In this document: positions 9,326 through 17,967 of the stretch, one piece after another
Layout: every line of letters begins with the position of its first letter
How positions within the stretch are numbered: the stretch's first letter is position 1
Assembly: GCA_043557195.1 (NCBI GenBank)
Contig: CP121314.1
Span: forward strand, 3,472,001-3,536,000
Length of the DNA: 64,000 nucleotides
Source of the DNA: Jejuia sp043557195
GTDB lineage: Bacteria > Bacteroidota > Bacteroidia > Flavobacteriales > Flavobacteriaceae
Reading direction: 5' to 3'
Translations under genes and position numbers: made by a program
The notes under the pieces: model-generated
Seen by the model: the letters and a program-made list of their open reading frames with translations, nothing else
The model's database searches: none
What the model was told of the DNA's origin: nothing

Positions 9326-10399
9326 ATGGATGATTTAAAAATTTCGAAAAAAAAACCATCTTATCCAATTTCAGAAAAATTGGATGAATATCTTTCCGAA
9401 TATAGCAGAAACTTAAAGCTTCCTATCTTTTACGAAGATTTATTAAGGTTTCAAGGTGCAATAGAAGTGTTGGATGAGGATGATGAAGATACCCTTTGGG
9501 TGCGTGTATATTATAGTGAATTTGATAGGAAAGAGATTGATGCCTCATTAAAAAAAGTATATACTATTTTGCATTCTGATGGTAACGAGGATATTTTTCC
9601 ATTTTTAAGTGTAGATGCCATAGACTACTGTACGTTTGGAAATTCTAAACCATTTAGAATAAAAGTTAGAAATATTTTAAACGATAACTACACCTATTTT
9701 TATGTAAAAACTGCCGATGCGTCGAGAATTTATGGTTTAGAATTTGAGCACATGCTTTCTCCATATAACCTTAATTTTTTAGTTAGTGATTCCACATTAA
9801 TCGAGGAGCATATTGCAGGAATTCCAGGAGATGTTTTTATAAAAGATATGCTGCCCAATTGTACAAAACGAGAAAAAGCACAAATTGCAAAGGAGTTTGT
9901 GAAGTTTAATGAGCGTTGTATGATTAGGCTTTTAGGCGATATGCGTTCATACAACTATGTTATTGTACCAACGCATGATTTTGATAAGGTAGTTTATAAA
10001 ATAAGAGCCATTGATTTTGACCAGCAGTCTTACGAAGGGAAATTTAATATATACAGACCGCAGTTTTTTAAAGAGAATTTAGAAATGGTGAAGATTGTTT
10101 CAGATTCTTTTCAAAAGCTATCCATAGAACAATATAAAATCGAGGAGCGTTCTATATTAGTGAAGCGATTAAAAAGTTATAATTCGCGCATAAACGAACT
10201 TTTAGAATGTATGGTTGAAGACGATATTTCAAAAAAAGAGCATATCGATTTATTAAAATTTAAAATATTTGAATACACCCACGATGTTAATTTTAAACGG
10301 TGCAAGTCTATGGGAGATATTTTGGAAAAAGCCTTAGAGTTTTTGGTACACAACTACGAAAATGTAAACCCATTAAGTATAAGGAAAAAGCGTATTTAG
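9326..10399 (+). CDS. Conserved hypothetical protein
   Basis: 357 aa, soluble, no signal peptide or membrane segment. I do not recognise a named family. It is acidic near the N-terminus (EVLDEDDEDTLW) and has a central IRAIDFDQQSYEGK stretch that superficially recalls the DFD/DFG region of kinase-like folds, which is too weak to call. The frame extends upstream to 9173, but that part overlaps the ABC ATPase gene and its promoter region, so the ATG at 9326 (MDDLKISKKK) is the likely start. Its stop codon overlaps the stop of the convergent gene by three bases. Length and codon use look like a real gene; function unknown. Confidence 0.8.
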   Translation: MDDLKISKKKPSYPISEKLDEYLSEYSRNLKLPIFYEDLLRFQGAIEVLDEDDEDTLWVRVYYSEFDRKEIDASLKKVYTILHSDGNEDIFPFLSVDAIDYCTFGNSKPFRIKVRNILNDNYTYFYVKTADASRIYGLEFEHMLSPYNLNFLVSDSTLIEEHIAGIPGDVFIKDMLPNCTKREKAQIAKEFVKFNERCMIRLLGDMRSYNYVIVPTHDFDKVVYKIRAIDFDQQSYEGKFNIYRPQFFKENLEMVKIVSDSFQKLSIEQYKIEERSILVKRLKSYNSRINELLECMVEDDISKKEHIDLLKFKIFEYTHDVNFKRCKSMGDILEKALEFLVHNYENVNPLSIRKKRI

Positions 10400-10908
10400 T
10401 TCCAGTTTTCATCAAAATCGAGATTGTCATAATCTTCAATATCAATACCATCATCAAACTCGTTTAAATCATCATCAGTATCAGCTTCAAAAACACGATC
10501 TGGAGCAGTATCAGGTACTTGCCCTTGCACAAACATTAGGTTTGGGTAGTCGTGGCCTTCAACTATATCAACAATTTCAGCGAGTTCAACATAAAATGTC
10601 CACATGCTTAAAAAGTCATACACATAAATTAGCTTAGTTTGCGCTTCATGAACCACATCACAAATTTTGGTCTCATTCATAAGTCTTGCAGATGCATCAT
10701 CACTTAAATCAAATAATGAAATTTCTTCACCTTGATCCCACTGGTCATTGCTAAGGTAAAATGATGCCATTTCAGTGCCATCAAAACCGAATGATTGGGT
10801 AATGATATTATGCAAATCCTCTAAAGAATCCGTTTCACGAATTTCTAAATCACGAAAAACATCTTCTTCTGTATCGTTGTCTAAAATAACTCTAAACCTG
10901 TAAATCAT
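10396..10908 (-). CDS. pRiA4b ORF-3-like (IS1096 TnpR-like) family protein
   Basis: 170 aa from the ATG at 10906-10908 (MIYRFRVILDN). The frame runs on to 10974, but those 22 extra residues do not look like family sequence. The YRFRVILD start, the SLEDLHNIITQSFGFD helix and the FYLSNDQW strand match the plasmid pRiA4b ORF-3 family, small alpha/beta proteins of unknown function. Despite the family's historical link to transposon passenger genes, no transposase or inverted repeats are nearby, so it looks chromosomal and stable here. The C-terminus is very acidic (repeated DD/DE). It is convergent with, and overlaps by three bases, the stop of the preceding gene. Confidence 0.8.
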   Translation of the reverse strand: MIYRFRVILDNDTEEDVFRDLEIRETDSLEDLHNIITQSFGFDGTEMASFYLSNDQWDQGEEISLFDLSDDASARLMNETKICDVVHEAQTKLIYVYDFLSMWTFYVELAEIVDIVEGHDYPNLMFVQGQVPDTAPDRVFEADTDDDLNEFDDGIDIEDYDNLDFDENWN

Positions 10909-11011
10909 AATACGAAATTGTAGTGCGCAAAGATAATTATTTTGATTCATATGAATTGTTTCAAAATTGAACATAAAATGTTCATTTTTAAAACGCCAAA
11001 AAAGCTGGTTT

Positions 11012-12253
11012 TTAAAGTCTCGTGTTAATTATATTGTTAAAGGCAGAACCAAAGGTATAGCTAACACCAGCAGAAAGGCTTAAGTCGAAATCTGTTGCAA
11101 TCTGTTTTTGTTGCAGCAGTACATCCTCTAAAGAGGCATCACCAGCGGGTAAATTAATTTGATCTCTAATAAACTGCATATTTCCCGAAAACCTCACTGA
11201 AAATCCCTTAAAAACTCTAATAGAAACGTTACCATTAAGTTGCAAACGGTTTTTAGAAAAATCATCTAAAAATGTAGAAGCACGAAGTCTTGAAGAAATA
11301 TTTCCCCACGGCTGCCTGTAGCGCACTTCAATATTAAAGGAGTGATTAAAAATAACTTCATGGTTTTTAGAAAAAATAGTAGTTTCTTGATAATCATTAT
11401 GTAGATACGCCACTCTGTACGCGAAAGTTATTTCGCGTTTTAGCACTTCACTGTAAGGGAAAATATTGTACTCAATGGCTGGTGCAAAACCTCCAGCTAA
11501 ATCAATATTTGTAAACGTATCATGCCTCAGATTTACAAATACTCCAGCAGACCAATGATCTGAAAGACTTCTTACCACGCTGGCAGCAGCCCAGTATCTA
11601 TCGCGTCTACTTGTAAATTCTTCATCATTTCTAATAAAACGACTGTTGTTTTGGCTGAGTTGAAAATCACCTCTAACACGCCAATTATCTGTAACATGGT
11701 CGCTTTCGAAACCTAATGAGTATTGAAAGCGTTTTCGGCTTGCTTCTTTGTTATAGCTACCATTTCCATAAACTTCAAATATCCAATTATGCCATGGGTC
11801 GTATTCGTTGGTATTCTTAGGTTCTGCTTTTCCTTTTATTCTATAAACAACGCGATCAGCAAGATCTGATTTTAAAATGTATTTGAGTAATCCCTTGCCT
11901 ATGCGCCACGCTAAACGTTTCCTTATATCATCAGGGGTCATATTAGCATTGGAATCAAAAGATAGGGTATTAGTCATACCTTCAAACGAAGAACTCCCGG
12001 AAAACTCAAGTTTATAAGTTTTACCACCACTTCCGTTTGCGAGGTCGTATATAAAAACTTTAACATTGGCTAACCCTTGATCTCGAACATGATTAACATG
12101 TTTTACATGCTGACGGATATAATTCTTATCACAATTACATTCAACAAATAAATTAATGCTTTCTTTTTCTGGTGTTTTTTCTGATTGTCCGAATGAAAAT
12201 AATGAAGATATTAATATGATGAAAAAGGTGCCTTTTTTTATAACTGTTGACAT
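11012..12253 (-). CDS. Uncharacterised outer-membrane beta-barrel protein
   Basis: 413 aa with a signal peptide (GTFFIILISSLFSFGQ). Residues ~30-130 form a periplasmic domain with CNCDKNYIRQ, VNHVRD and GSGGKTYKLEFSG. I recognise this pattern as recurring in uncharacterised Bacteroidetes outer-membrane proteins. From ~160 on, alternating amphipathic strands ending in aromatic residues (RVRGDFQLSQNNSRF, YWAAASVVRSL, FNIEVRYRQPW, LSLSAGVSYTFG) indicate a beta-barrel. No TonB box or plug is seen, so it is not a TonB receptor. It stands alone between its own promoter and the pRiA4b-like gene. Substrate and role are unknown. Confidence 0.75.
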   Translation of the reverse strand: MSTVIKKGTFFIILISSLFSFGQSEKTPEKESINLFVECNCDKNYIRQHVKHVNHVRDQGLANVKVFIYDLANGSGGKTYKLEFSGSSSFEGMTNTLSFDSNANMTPDDIRKRLAWRIGKGLLKYILKSDLADRVVYRIKGKAEPKNTNEYDPWHNWIFEVYGNGSYNKEASRKRFQYSLGFESDHVTDNWRVRGDFQLSQNNSRFIRNDEEFTSRRDRYWAAASVVRSLSDHWSAGVFVNLRHDTFTNIDLAGGFAPAIEYNIFPYSEVLKREITFAYRVAYLHNDYQETTIFSKNHEVIFNHSFNIEVRYRQPWGNISSRLRASTFLDDFSKNRLQLNGNVSIRVFKGFSVRFSGNMQFIRDQINLPAGDASLEDVLLQQKQIATDFDLSLSAGVSYTFGSAFNNIINTRL

Positions 12254-12275
12254 TATGGAGGAATTAAATAAACCT

Positions 12276-12283
12276 CAAATATA
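12276..12283 (-). promoter_or_regulatory. -7 promoter box for the outer-membrane protein gene
   Basis: On the minus strand this reads TATATTTG, a full match to TAnnTTTG, and its 3' end is 22 bp upstream of the ATG at 12253. No clear -33 TTG is visible. Confidence 0.45.
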
Positions 12284-12430
12284 GAGTTTAAAATAAGAAA
12301 CAGATAGTCTTTTTAGACCTGAAATTAGTAATTATTGACTTTTCATATAAATTTGCGATGCTTGTTTATATTTTGCAAAACTTAGGTGTTAGAAAGTATT
12401 GAGATTTAGGTAAGAACATTTACTTTTTAA

Positions 12431-12462
12431 ACTAAAAAAAGCCCCAACATAGGTTAGGGCTT
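12431..12462 (-). terminator. Rho-independent terminator of rho
   Basis: The stem AAGCCC (12439-12444) / GGGCTT (12457-12462) is followed on the minus strand by a T run (12434-12440). It lies 33 bp downstream of the rho stop codon. Confidence 0.7.
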
Positions 12463-12494
12463 CTTTAATTAATTTGAGTTAGTCAGCTTTCCAA

Positions 12495-14108
12495 TTATCC
12501 ATTCATGGATATTAAAAATTCTTCATTGTTTCTAGTTTGTTTGAAACGGTCGTTGATGAATTCCATAGCTTCAACAGGGTTCATGTCCGCAAGGTATTTG
12601 CGCATTACCCACATGCGTTGTACGGTGTTTTCATCAAGCAATATATCGTCGCGACGTGTACTTGAAGAGGTAAGGTCGATAGCAGGGAAAATTCTACGGT
12701 TAGATATTTTTCTATCCAACTGAAGCTCCATGTTACCTGTTCCCTTAAATTCTTCAAAAATTACCTCGTCCATTTTAGAACCAGTTTCGGTAAGTGCCGT
12801 AGCAATTATGGTTAAAGAACCACCATTTTCAATGTTACGTGCTGCACCAAAGAAACGTTTTGGTTTGTGTAAAGCATTTGCATCTACACCACCAGATAAT
12901 ATTTTACCAGAAGCAGGCTGTACTGTATTGTAAGCTCTTGCCAAACGTGTAATAGAATCCAAAAGAATCACCACATCGTGCCCACATTCCACTAAACGTT
13001 TTGCTTTTTCAAGAACGATATCAGCAATTTTTACATGCTCATGAGCTTCTTTATCAAATGTAGAAGCAATTACCTCACCGCGAACATTGCGTTGCATATC
13101 CGTAACCTCTTCAGGGCGCTCATCAATTAATAAAATCATTTGATACACTTCAGGGTGGTTTGCAGCAATAGCATTTGCCACATCCTTAAGTAACATGGTT
13201 TTACCAGTTTTAGGTTGTGATACAATCATACCACGCTGTCCTTTACCAATAGGTGCAAACAAGTCCATAATTCTAGTAGAAATGGTACTTTGTCGTTCTG
13301 CAATATTAAATTTTTCCTGCGGAAATAAAGGTGTTAAATGCTCAAAAGCTACACGATCTCTCACCACATTTGGATCCTGACCGTTAATTTTACTCACCTT
13401 TATTAATGGAAAATATTTTTCACCTTCTTTTGGCGGACGTACATGCCCCAAAACCGTATCTCCTTTTTTCAATCCAAACAATCTAATTTGCGATTGAGAC
13501 ACATAAATATCATCAGGCGATGATAAATAGTTGTAATCTGATGATCTTAAAAAGCCATAACCATCTTGCATGACGTCTAAAACACCTTCACTTTCAATAA
13601 TGGCATCAAATTCAAAATCTGGCTCACGGTAACGGTTTCTATTATCCTTATTACCATTGTTACCATGGTTTTTTTGATTTTTATGTTGGTGGTTGTTATC
13701 TCGACGTTGGTTTTGGTTACGTTGTTTGTTATCGCGTTGTCCTCTATGTTGTTGGTTATTATTGTTAGAAGGCTTTGGGTTATTGTCGTTAGAAGGTTTG
13801 TTGTCTTTATTATCAGCAGCTGGTTTTTCCTGTGTAGCATTATCAGATGGTTTTGCATCTTCTTTTTTAGCTTCAGGTTTTGCATCTTTTTGCACACGCT
13901 GTCTAGGTTTTCTAGCAGGTTGCTCTTCTTTTTTGCCTCCTACGGGAGCAATTTCTTTGGCAGCACTTGGGTCGGCAGCTTGCTTGTCTAATATTTGATA
14001 TACCAAATCCAGTTTCTTCATAGAACGGAATTTGGGAATGCTTAATTGTTTTGCAATGTCTTGTAAATCAGTAAGTTTCTTTTCTTTGAGTTGTGAAATT
14101 TCAAACAT
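12495..14108 (-). CDS. rho: Transcription termination factor Rho
   Basis: 537-aa hexameric RNA helicase that terminates transcription. Residues 1-45 are the Rho N-terminal helical domain. Residues ~55-165 are a low-complexity, charged, Q/N-rich insert with no predicted fold. The RNA-binding OSB domain follows (GVLDVMQDGYGFLRS, DDIYVSQSQIRLFGL), then the RecA-like ATPase with Walker A SQPKTGKTMLL, Walker B DVVILLDSITRLAR, and the Q/R-loop region ALHKPKRFFGAARN. Long N-terminal inserts are usual in Bacteroidetes Rho, whereas E. coli Rho (419 aa) has none. The insert encodes accidental antisense open frames that should be ignored. It is divergent from the DUF4293 gene, the usual neighbour in this group. 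Confidence 0.98.
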   Translation of the reverse strand: MFEISQLKEKKLTDLQDIAKQLSIPKFRSMKKLDLVYQILDKQAADPSAAKEIAPVGGKKEEQPARKPRQRVQKDAKPEAKKEDAKPSDNATQEKPAADNKDNKPSNDNNPKPSNNNNQQHRGQRDNKQRNQNQRRDNNHQHKNQKNHGNNGNKDNRNRYREPDFEFDAIIESEGVLDVMQDGYGFLRSSDYNYLSSPDDIYVSQSQIRLFGLKKGDTVLGHVRPPKEGEKYFPLIKVSKINGQDPNVVRDRVAFEHLTPLFPQEKFNIAERQSTISTRIMDLFAPIGKGQRGMIVSQPKTGKTMLLKDVANAIAANHPEVYQMILLIDERPEEVTDMQRNVRGEVIASTFDKEAHEHVKIADIVLEKAKRLVECGHDVVILLDSITRLARAYNTVQPASGKILSGGVDANALHKPKRFFGAARNIENGGSLTIIATALTETGSKMDEVIFEEFKGTGNMELQLDRKISNRRIFPAIDLTSSSTRRDDILLDENTVQRMWVMRKYLADMNPVEAMEFINDRFKQTRNNEEFLISMNG

Positions 14109-14279
14109 AAATGTTTAGTTGAATGCTATTATATTGGATATAAAATTTGAGTTTTTCTGAAAAAAAATAGATTTTTTATTCTGAAGAGTTAACAATCTGT
14201 ACTAGCGATTGTTGTGAATTGTTGATGCAATAATACAACTTTATTTTAATTTAAACTGTCAAATTAATAAAGAAACTAC

Positions 14280-14287
14280 TATTTTTG
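14280..14287 (+). promoter_or_regulatory. -7 promoter box for the DUF4293 gene
   Basis: TATTTTTG matches TAnnTTTG and ends 22 bp before the ATG at 14310. No convincing -33 TTG is present. Confidence 0.4.
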
Positions 14288-14309
14288 CCTTCCAGAATTA
14301 ATAATTACC

Positions 14310-14720
14310 ATGTTACAACGTATACAAAGTGTTTATTTACTATTAGCGGCAGCCAATGCGCTGGGGCTAATCTTTGTATTTCATTTGTGGGTTACAAACG
14401 AAAGCACTATGGTTTTTGCAAAAGACGAATTACCAGTTTTAGCAGCGTTTATAGCTTCAGGAGTGTTGTCTCTGGTTACCATATTTATGTTTAAAAACAG
14501 GAAGCTTCAATTTGTTTTGGGGCGTCTTAACATCATATTAAACTTTTTTTTACTAGGATTTTTCGTGTATCTATCTCTAAATGTATCTGGAGAAACCGAG
14601 GTTTCTGAGAAAGGTATTGGGATGTTTCTTCCTATTATTTCTATCGTGTTTTTGGCCTTGGCCAATAAAGCCATTAAAAAGGATGAAGATCTTGTAAAAT
14701 CTGTAGACAGATTGCGTTAA
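14310..14720 (+). CDS. DUF4293 family membrane protein
   Basis: 136-aa integral membrane protein with four hydrophobic segments: QSVYLLLAAANALGLIFVF near residues 6-25, PVLAAFIASGVLSLVTIFMF, LNIILNFFLLGFFVYLSL and FLPIISIVFLALANKAI. The opening MLQRIQS and the position next to rho are hallmarks of the DUF4293 family, confined to Bacteroidetes and of unknown function. It has its own -7 box, and a strong terminator follows 28 bp after the stop, so it is monocistronic. Confidence 0.9.
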   Translation: MLQRIQSVYLLLAAANALGLIFVFHLWVTNESTMVFAKDELPVLAAFIASGVLSLVTIFMFKNRKLQFVLGRLNIILNFFLLGFFVYLSLNVSGETEVSEKGIGMFLPIISIVFLALANKAIKKDEDLVKSVDRLR

Positions 14721-14748
14721 ACCTAACATCTTAGTAGTATTAGTGCGT

Positions 14749-14780
14749 AAGCCCAAGGTGAAGATCTTGGGCTTTTTTAG
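14749..14780 (+). terminator. Rho-independent terminator after DUF4293
   Basis: A 9-bp perfect stem, AAGCCCAAG (14749-14757) / CTTGGGCTT (14766-14774), is followed by a T run. Confidence 0.85.
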
Positions 14781-14837
14781 TGAAACTCAATTTTAAAAAG
14801 CTTTAAAAGCGCATTTATAATTGAAAGTTGAACTAAT

Positions 14838-14888
14838 CCCGCTGAGGAGCGGGCTCAAAAACCTTCCTTAATTCCTCCAAAGAAGGAA
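14838..14888. repeat. Two small hairpins in the 427-bp gap before the FKBP gene
   Basis: CCCGCT/AGCGGG (14838-14843 / 14848-14853) is followed by an imperfect palindrome around CCTTCCTT...AAGAAGGAAG (14862-14888). The second resembles a degenerate copy of the CCCAAAGGG-centred repeat near 46.4 kb. I see no gene in the 14721-15147 gap; it holds only terminators and repeats. Confidence 0.45.
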
Positions 14889-14929
14889 GCGTTCAAAAAA
14901 GGATAGTGTATGTTTTTAAACTTTTATAT

Positions 14930-15017
14930 GGGCGTTACCCTATCGGGTCGGGCTTTTCGCTAATAGTTTTGGCTCGATGCGCGCCTCGCCAAAAGCTGCC
15001 GCTGCAATCCCTAACGC
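14930..15017 (-). repeat. Dispersed intergenic repeat, copy 1 of 3
   Basis: Read on the minus strand, this 88-bp element has three conserved blocks: GCGTTAGGGATTG at one end, AAAGCCCGACCC inside, and GGGTAACGCCC at the other end. The variable centre can fold. Copies 2 and 3 are at 20411-20495 and 31619-31697. The ends form a short inverted repeat (GCGTTA...TAACGC). It is non-coding. Confidence 0.8.
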
Positions 15018-15091
15018 GCTAATCCGCCAATGTCATAGCCTAAGCAGGGTATTGGCCTTCTTGTATAGGTAATAATCCTTAGCATAAGAAA

Positions 15092-15122
15092 ACAAAAAAG
15101 CCCGAAATATACTTTCGGGCTT
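15092..15122 (-). terminator. Rho-independent terminator of the FKBP gene
   Basis: A 10-bp stem, AAGCCCGAAA (15098-15107) / TTTCGGGCTT (15113-15122), has a T run on the minus strand. It lies 26 bp beyond the stop of the FKBP-type isomerase gene. Confidence 0.85.
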
Positions 15123-15147
15123 TTAAAATATATATAACACTATTATA

Positions 15148-15576
15148 CTATTTTATCTCAACAAGTTCCAACTCAAAAGTTAAATCGTGTCCCGCTAACG
15201 GATGATTAGCATCAACAACTATATGGTCTTCCAAAACTTCAGCAACTCTAAACTGTACCTCTCTACCATCTTCACCTCTAGAAGCTAATCCCATACCTAC
15301 TTCAGGTGTCATTTCTGGTGGAAGCTGTTCCTTTTTTACATCGTAAAATAGCTCTTTTTGTACTTCACCATAAGCCTCAGCAACAGGAATGTTAATCGTT
15401 TTTTTCTCGTTTACTTTCATAGCAATCATACCTTTCTCAAAACCAGGAATAAGCATCCCTTGTCCTAAAGTAACCTCTAGTGGTTCTCGCTCCAAAGAGC
15501 TATCAAAAACCTGTCCGTTGCTTAATTTTCCTGTGTAATGTACTCTTACGGTATCATTCTCTTTTACTTGACTCAT
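15148..15576 (-). CDS. FKBP-type peptidyl-prolyl isomerase, SlyD-like
   Basis: 142-aa cytoplasmic cis-trans prolyl isomerase and chaperone. The FKBP fold is split by an inserted flap as in SlyD: VRVHYTGKLSNGQVFDSS, GQGMLIPGFEKGMIAMKVNEK, AYGEVQKELFYDV, the flap at residues ~70-125, then HPLAGHDLTFELELVEI. The His-rich metal-binding tail of E. coli SlyD is absent, as in most short SlyD-like proteins, so metal delivery is doubtful. It is monocistronic, with a strong terminator downstream and the phosphoesterase gene 72 bp upstream on the same strand. Confidence 0.93.
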   Translation of the reverse strand: MSQVKENDTVRVHYTGKLSNGQVFDSSLEREPLEVTLGQGMLIPGFEKGMIAMKVNEKKTINIPVAEAYGEVQKELFYDVKKEQLPPEMTPEVGMGLASRGEDGREVQFRVAEVLEDHIVVDANHPLAGHDLTFELELVEIK

Positions 15577-15648
15577 ATCTAATACTATTTTCTATTTTTA
15601 AATAAGTCTGCAAATTTACAACTAATCAGAACAAATTTGGATGCTTTT

Positions 15649-16155
15649 TTAGTTTTTTGGATGTCTAACTGGGAATTCAATAACTTCCAAATTATCAATC
15701 TTCTTCCCATCGATAGTAAACCGAAGCATAGTGCGCACTTTATGAAACCCATGTTTACCAGCGGCTCCAGGATTCATATGGATAAGGTTTAACTTTTTAT
15801 CTGGCATTACTTTTAAGATATGTGAATGCCCACAAATAAATAATCGTGGTGGATTTATTTTTAAAGTTTCTGCAATACGCATATTGTACTTTGGTGGATA
15901 ACCACCGATATGAGTAATCCAAACATCAACATCTTCACAGGTAAACCTATTATGCTCTGGGAATTCGCTACGTATTTCGGTACTATCAATATTTCCATAA
16001 ACCCCTCGCAAAGGTTTTAAAGCTTTAATGGCATCAGTAACTTTTAAATCGCCAATATCACCTGCGTGCCATACTTCATCGGCTTGTTTTACATATTTTA
16101 ATATGTCGTTATCAATGTAGCTGTGTGTGTCGGAAAGTAGAAGGATTTTGGTCAT
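15649..16155 (-). CDS. YfcE/MJ0936-family metallophosphoesterase
   Basis: 168 aa. All blocks of the small calcineurin-like phosphodiesterase fold are present: SDTHS (metal 1), GDIGDL, GNID, ICGHSH and HMNPGAAG. Such enzymes bind two metal ions and hydrolyse phosphodiesters in vitro; the physiological substrate is usually unknown. No signal peptide, so cytoplasmic. The usual family length is 160-180 aa, so it is complete. It lies on the minus strand just upstream of the SlyD-like gene, with a 72-bp gap that may carry a separate promoter. Confidence 0.93.
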   Translation of the reverse strand: MTKILLLSDTHSYIDNDILKYVKQADEVWHAGDIGDLKVTDAIKALKPLRGVYGNIDSTEIRSEFPEHNRFTCEDVDVWITHIGGYPPKYNMRIAETLKINPPRLFICGHSHILKVMPDKKLNLIHMNPGAAGKHGFHKVRTMLRFTIDGKKIDNLEVIEFPVRHPKN

Positions 16156-16297
16156 CTCTTAATTCTGGTTTCAATACGTAAAAGTATTAATTATTCATAT
16201 TACCAAATATGCTTTGAACAGAATAAAATCAGAGTCAAAAATTTGAGCAAATAGAATCAGGATAGAAGTTGGAATAGAATCTAAGATGTACTTTAGA

Positions 16298-17878
16298 TTA
16301 TATTGTTGCCAAATAATTACCCAAGTTTTCAGTTCTCATTAAAGCAAGTTTTTTACGAATTCTAGACCGCGCCATGTGGACACTATTGGTTGAGATGCCA
16401 AGTAAATGCGACATTTCTTTACTATCAAAATTTAATTTTATCAAAGCACAGTGTTTTAAATCGGTGGGTGTTAAATCAGGATTTAGTTTAAGTAGTTGAT
16501 CATAAAAATTACTGTTTATTTGTGTAAAGCGTAGATGAAAATCCTCCCAGATTTTCTTATTACCTTGTTTGTGTTTTCTACTTAAAACTTTGAACTGCAT
16601 TGGGTTGGCTTCTTCAATGGTTCTTAGTAGCTCTTTAACCGTGGTTTCTTTTTCTATAATTTGAAGCGCATTTGCCGTTAGTTCCTTATTTTTTATATCT
16701 AAAATGGCTTTATTCTTTTCACGTGTTATAGCCATTTGTTTCATTTTATTGTGTTGTTTAACAGCTATCAAAACTATAATGGTTAATAATATTAAAATAC
16801 CAATTAGGAGTTTCATTCTAAATCTTGCTTTATTACTAATTAGTAACAATTTGCTTTGTGCCAACAATTCTTCTTCCTTATGCGCCAATTCTTCCTTGTA
16901 TTTGTTTTTAATTTCAAACAAATCTTTATTCAAGGCACTTTGGGCATGAAATAAGCTATCAGATATAGTTTTTGCCTGTTGCATATATTTATAAGCCATC
17001 TGGCTATGATTTATATTGGCATATAAATGGGCTAATGCCTCTAAAACTATAGGTTTTAATTTGATGTTATATTCTAAAGAATCAATGGCATGAAGTGACT
17101 TTTTATAGTAATATATGGCACTATCAGGATGATTAAAACCTTCTTTTAGCTCCCCCATTTGATAAGAAATAGATGTTTGGAAACCGTGACCTTTTTTTTC
17201 TAGAAATGGAATAACACCATCTAAATAATGTTGTGCTTTTTTGTATTTACCTAGGGCAATGTAAGTTTCCCCGTAAACCCCATCTACAAAATGAAGTTTT
17301 TCTTTAGTTGGATGATTGATGTAACACGAGTCTAAATATTTAATAGCAAGACTATAGTCTTCCATAGCGTTATATTGAATAGCTACATCTAAATAGCAAG
17401 ATGTTAGTCTTGAGTTAGTGGTTCTATCGGTCTGTACATAAGTTTTGGCAATTTTTAGCCCTTCTTTTAAATGATATAAAGCAATACTGTCTTTGTCATA
17501 AACCTGATAAAGAATACCAAGCATTTGGTGAATTTCTATAAGGGGTCTCTTATTCTTAATATTATCGGCAAGCGGAAATGCATCCCAAATTAAATCAAAT
17601 GCTTGATTAAATTTTCCTTGCCTGTGCTTAATATCAGAGAGATGCACAATACTATATAAATGATAAACGGTGTCTTTGTTTTTTAAGTAGTATGAGGCGC
17701 CTTTTTCAAAATAGTTTGAGGCTTGTTCAGGATTATTATGAACCATTTTATAACGGGCTTGGTTAAAACTATCTATATCAAAAAAAATGGAGTCATTTCC
17801 CTTTTGAGAAAGCACAGTATTCGATAAAAAAATGAAAACCAAAACCGCTTTAATATGAGCAACCTTCACTCTAAGCAT
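16298..17878 (-). CDS. TPR sensor-regulator with transmembrane helix and LuxR-like HTH
   Basis: 526 aa. The signal/anchor segment is VLVFIFLSNTVLSQ. About seven TPR-like helical repeats span residues ~40-310 (ALYHLKEGLKIAK, SLAIKYLDSC, AIYYYKKSLHAIDSL). A membrane helix at ~355-375 (LLIGILILLTIIVLIAV) is followed by a coiled coil (~380-425) and a C-terminal LuxR-like HTH (DLTPTDLKHCALIKLNFDSK, then EMSHLLGISTNSVHMARSRI). Bacteroidetes use this one-protein layout as a membrane-bound regulator: periplasmic TPR sensor, cytoplasmic DNA binding. It is divergent from the alpha-L-fucosidase, and a 17-bp direct repeat lies between them, so it plausibly controls that gene. The inducer is unknown. Confidence 0.88.
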   Translation of the reverse strand: MLRVKVAHIKAVLVFIFLSNTVLSQKGNDSIFFDIDSFNQARYKMVHNNPEQASNYFEKGASYYLKNKDTVYHLYSIVHLSDIKHRQGKFNQAFDLIWDAFPLADNIKNKRPLIEIHQMLGILYQVYDKDSIALYHLKEGLKIAKTYVQTDRTTNSRLTSCYLDVAIQYNAMEDYSLAIKYLDSCYINHPTKEKLHFVDGVYGETYIALGKYKKAQHYLDGVIPFLEKKGHGFQTSISYQMGELKEGFNHPDSAIYYYKKSLHAIDSLEYNIKLKPIVLEALAHLYANINHSQMAYKYMQQAKTISDSLFHAQSALNKDLFEIKNKYKEELAHKEEELLAQSKLLLISNKARFRMKLLIGILILLTIIVLIAVKQHNKMKQMAITREKNKAILDIKNKELTANALQIIEKETTVKELLRTIEEANPMQFKVLSRKHKQGNKKIWEDFHLRFTQINSNFYDQLLKLNPDLTPTDLKHCALIKLNFDSKEMSHLLGISTNSVHMARSRIRKKLALMRTENLGNYLATI

Positions 17879-17918
17879 ATATTATTTCTATTCTATTGAC
17901 AAGATAATAAATCAGGTG

Positions 17919-17967
17919 TGAAATATAGTTTAAATTGTATTCCTAAACCTTGAAATATAGTTTAAAT
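17919..17967. promoter_or_regulatory. 17-bp direct repeat, candidate operator
   Basis: TGAAATATAGTTTAAAT occurs perfectly at 17919-17935 and 17951-17967, 32 bp apart, about three helical turns. A weaker relative (AAAATATAGTCTTAA) lies near 18100. The sites are between the divergent TPR-HTH regulator and the GH29 fucosidase. Confidence 0.5.

Noticed and set aside
10396..10908. A mobile element, because of the IS1096 TnpR-like family name
   Set aside because: No transposase, inverted ends or target duplications are visible; the family is often chromosomal.
13577..13998. Several 100-aa open frames overlapping rho in other frames
   Set aside because: They arise from the low-complexity Asn/Gln/Lys-rich insert of rho and have no family features or starts with promoters.
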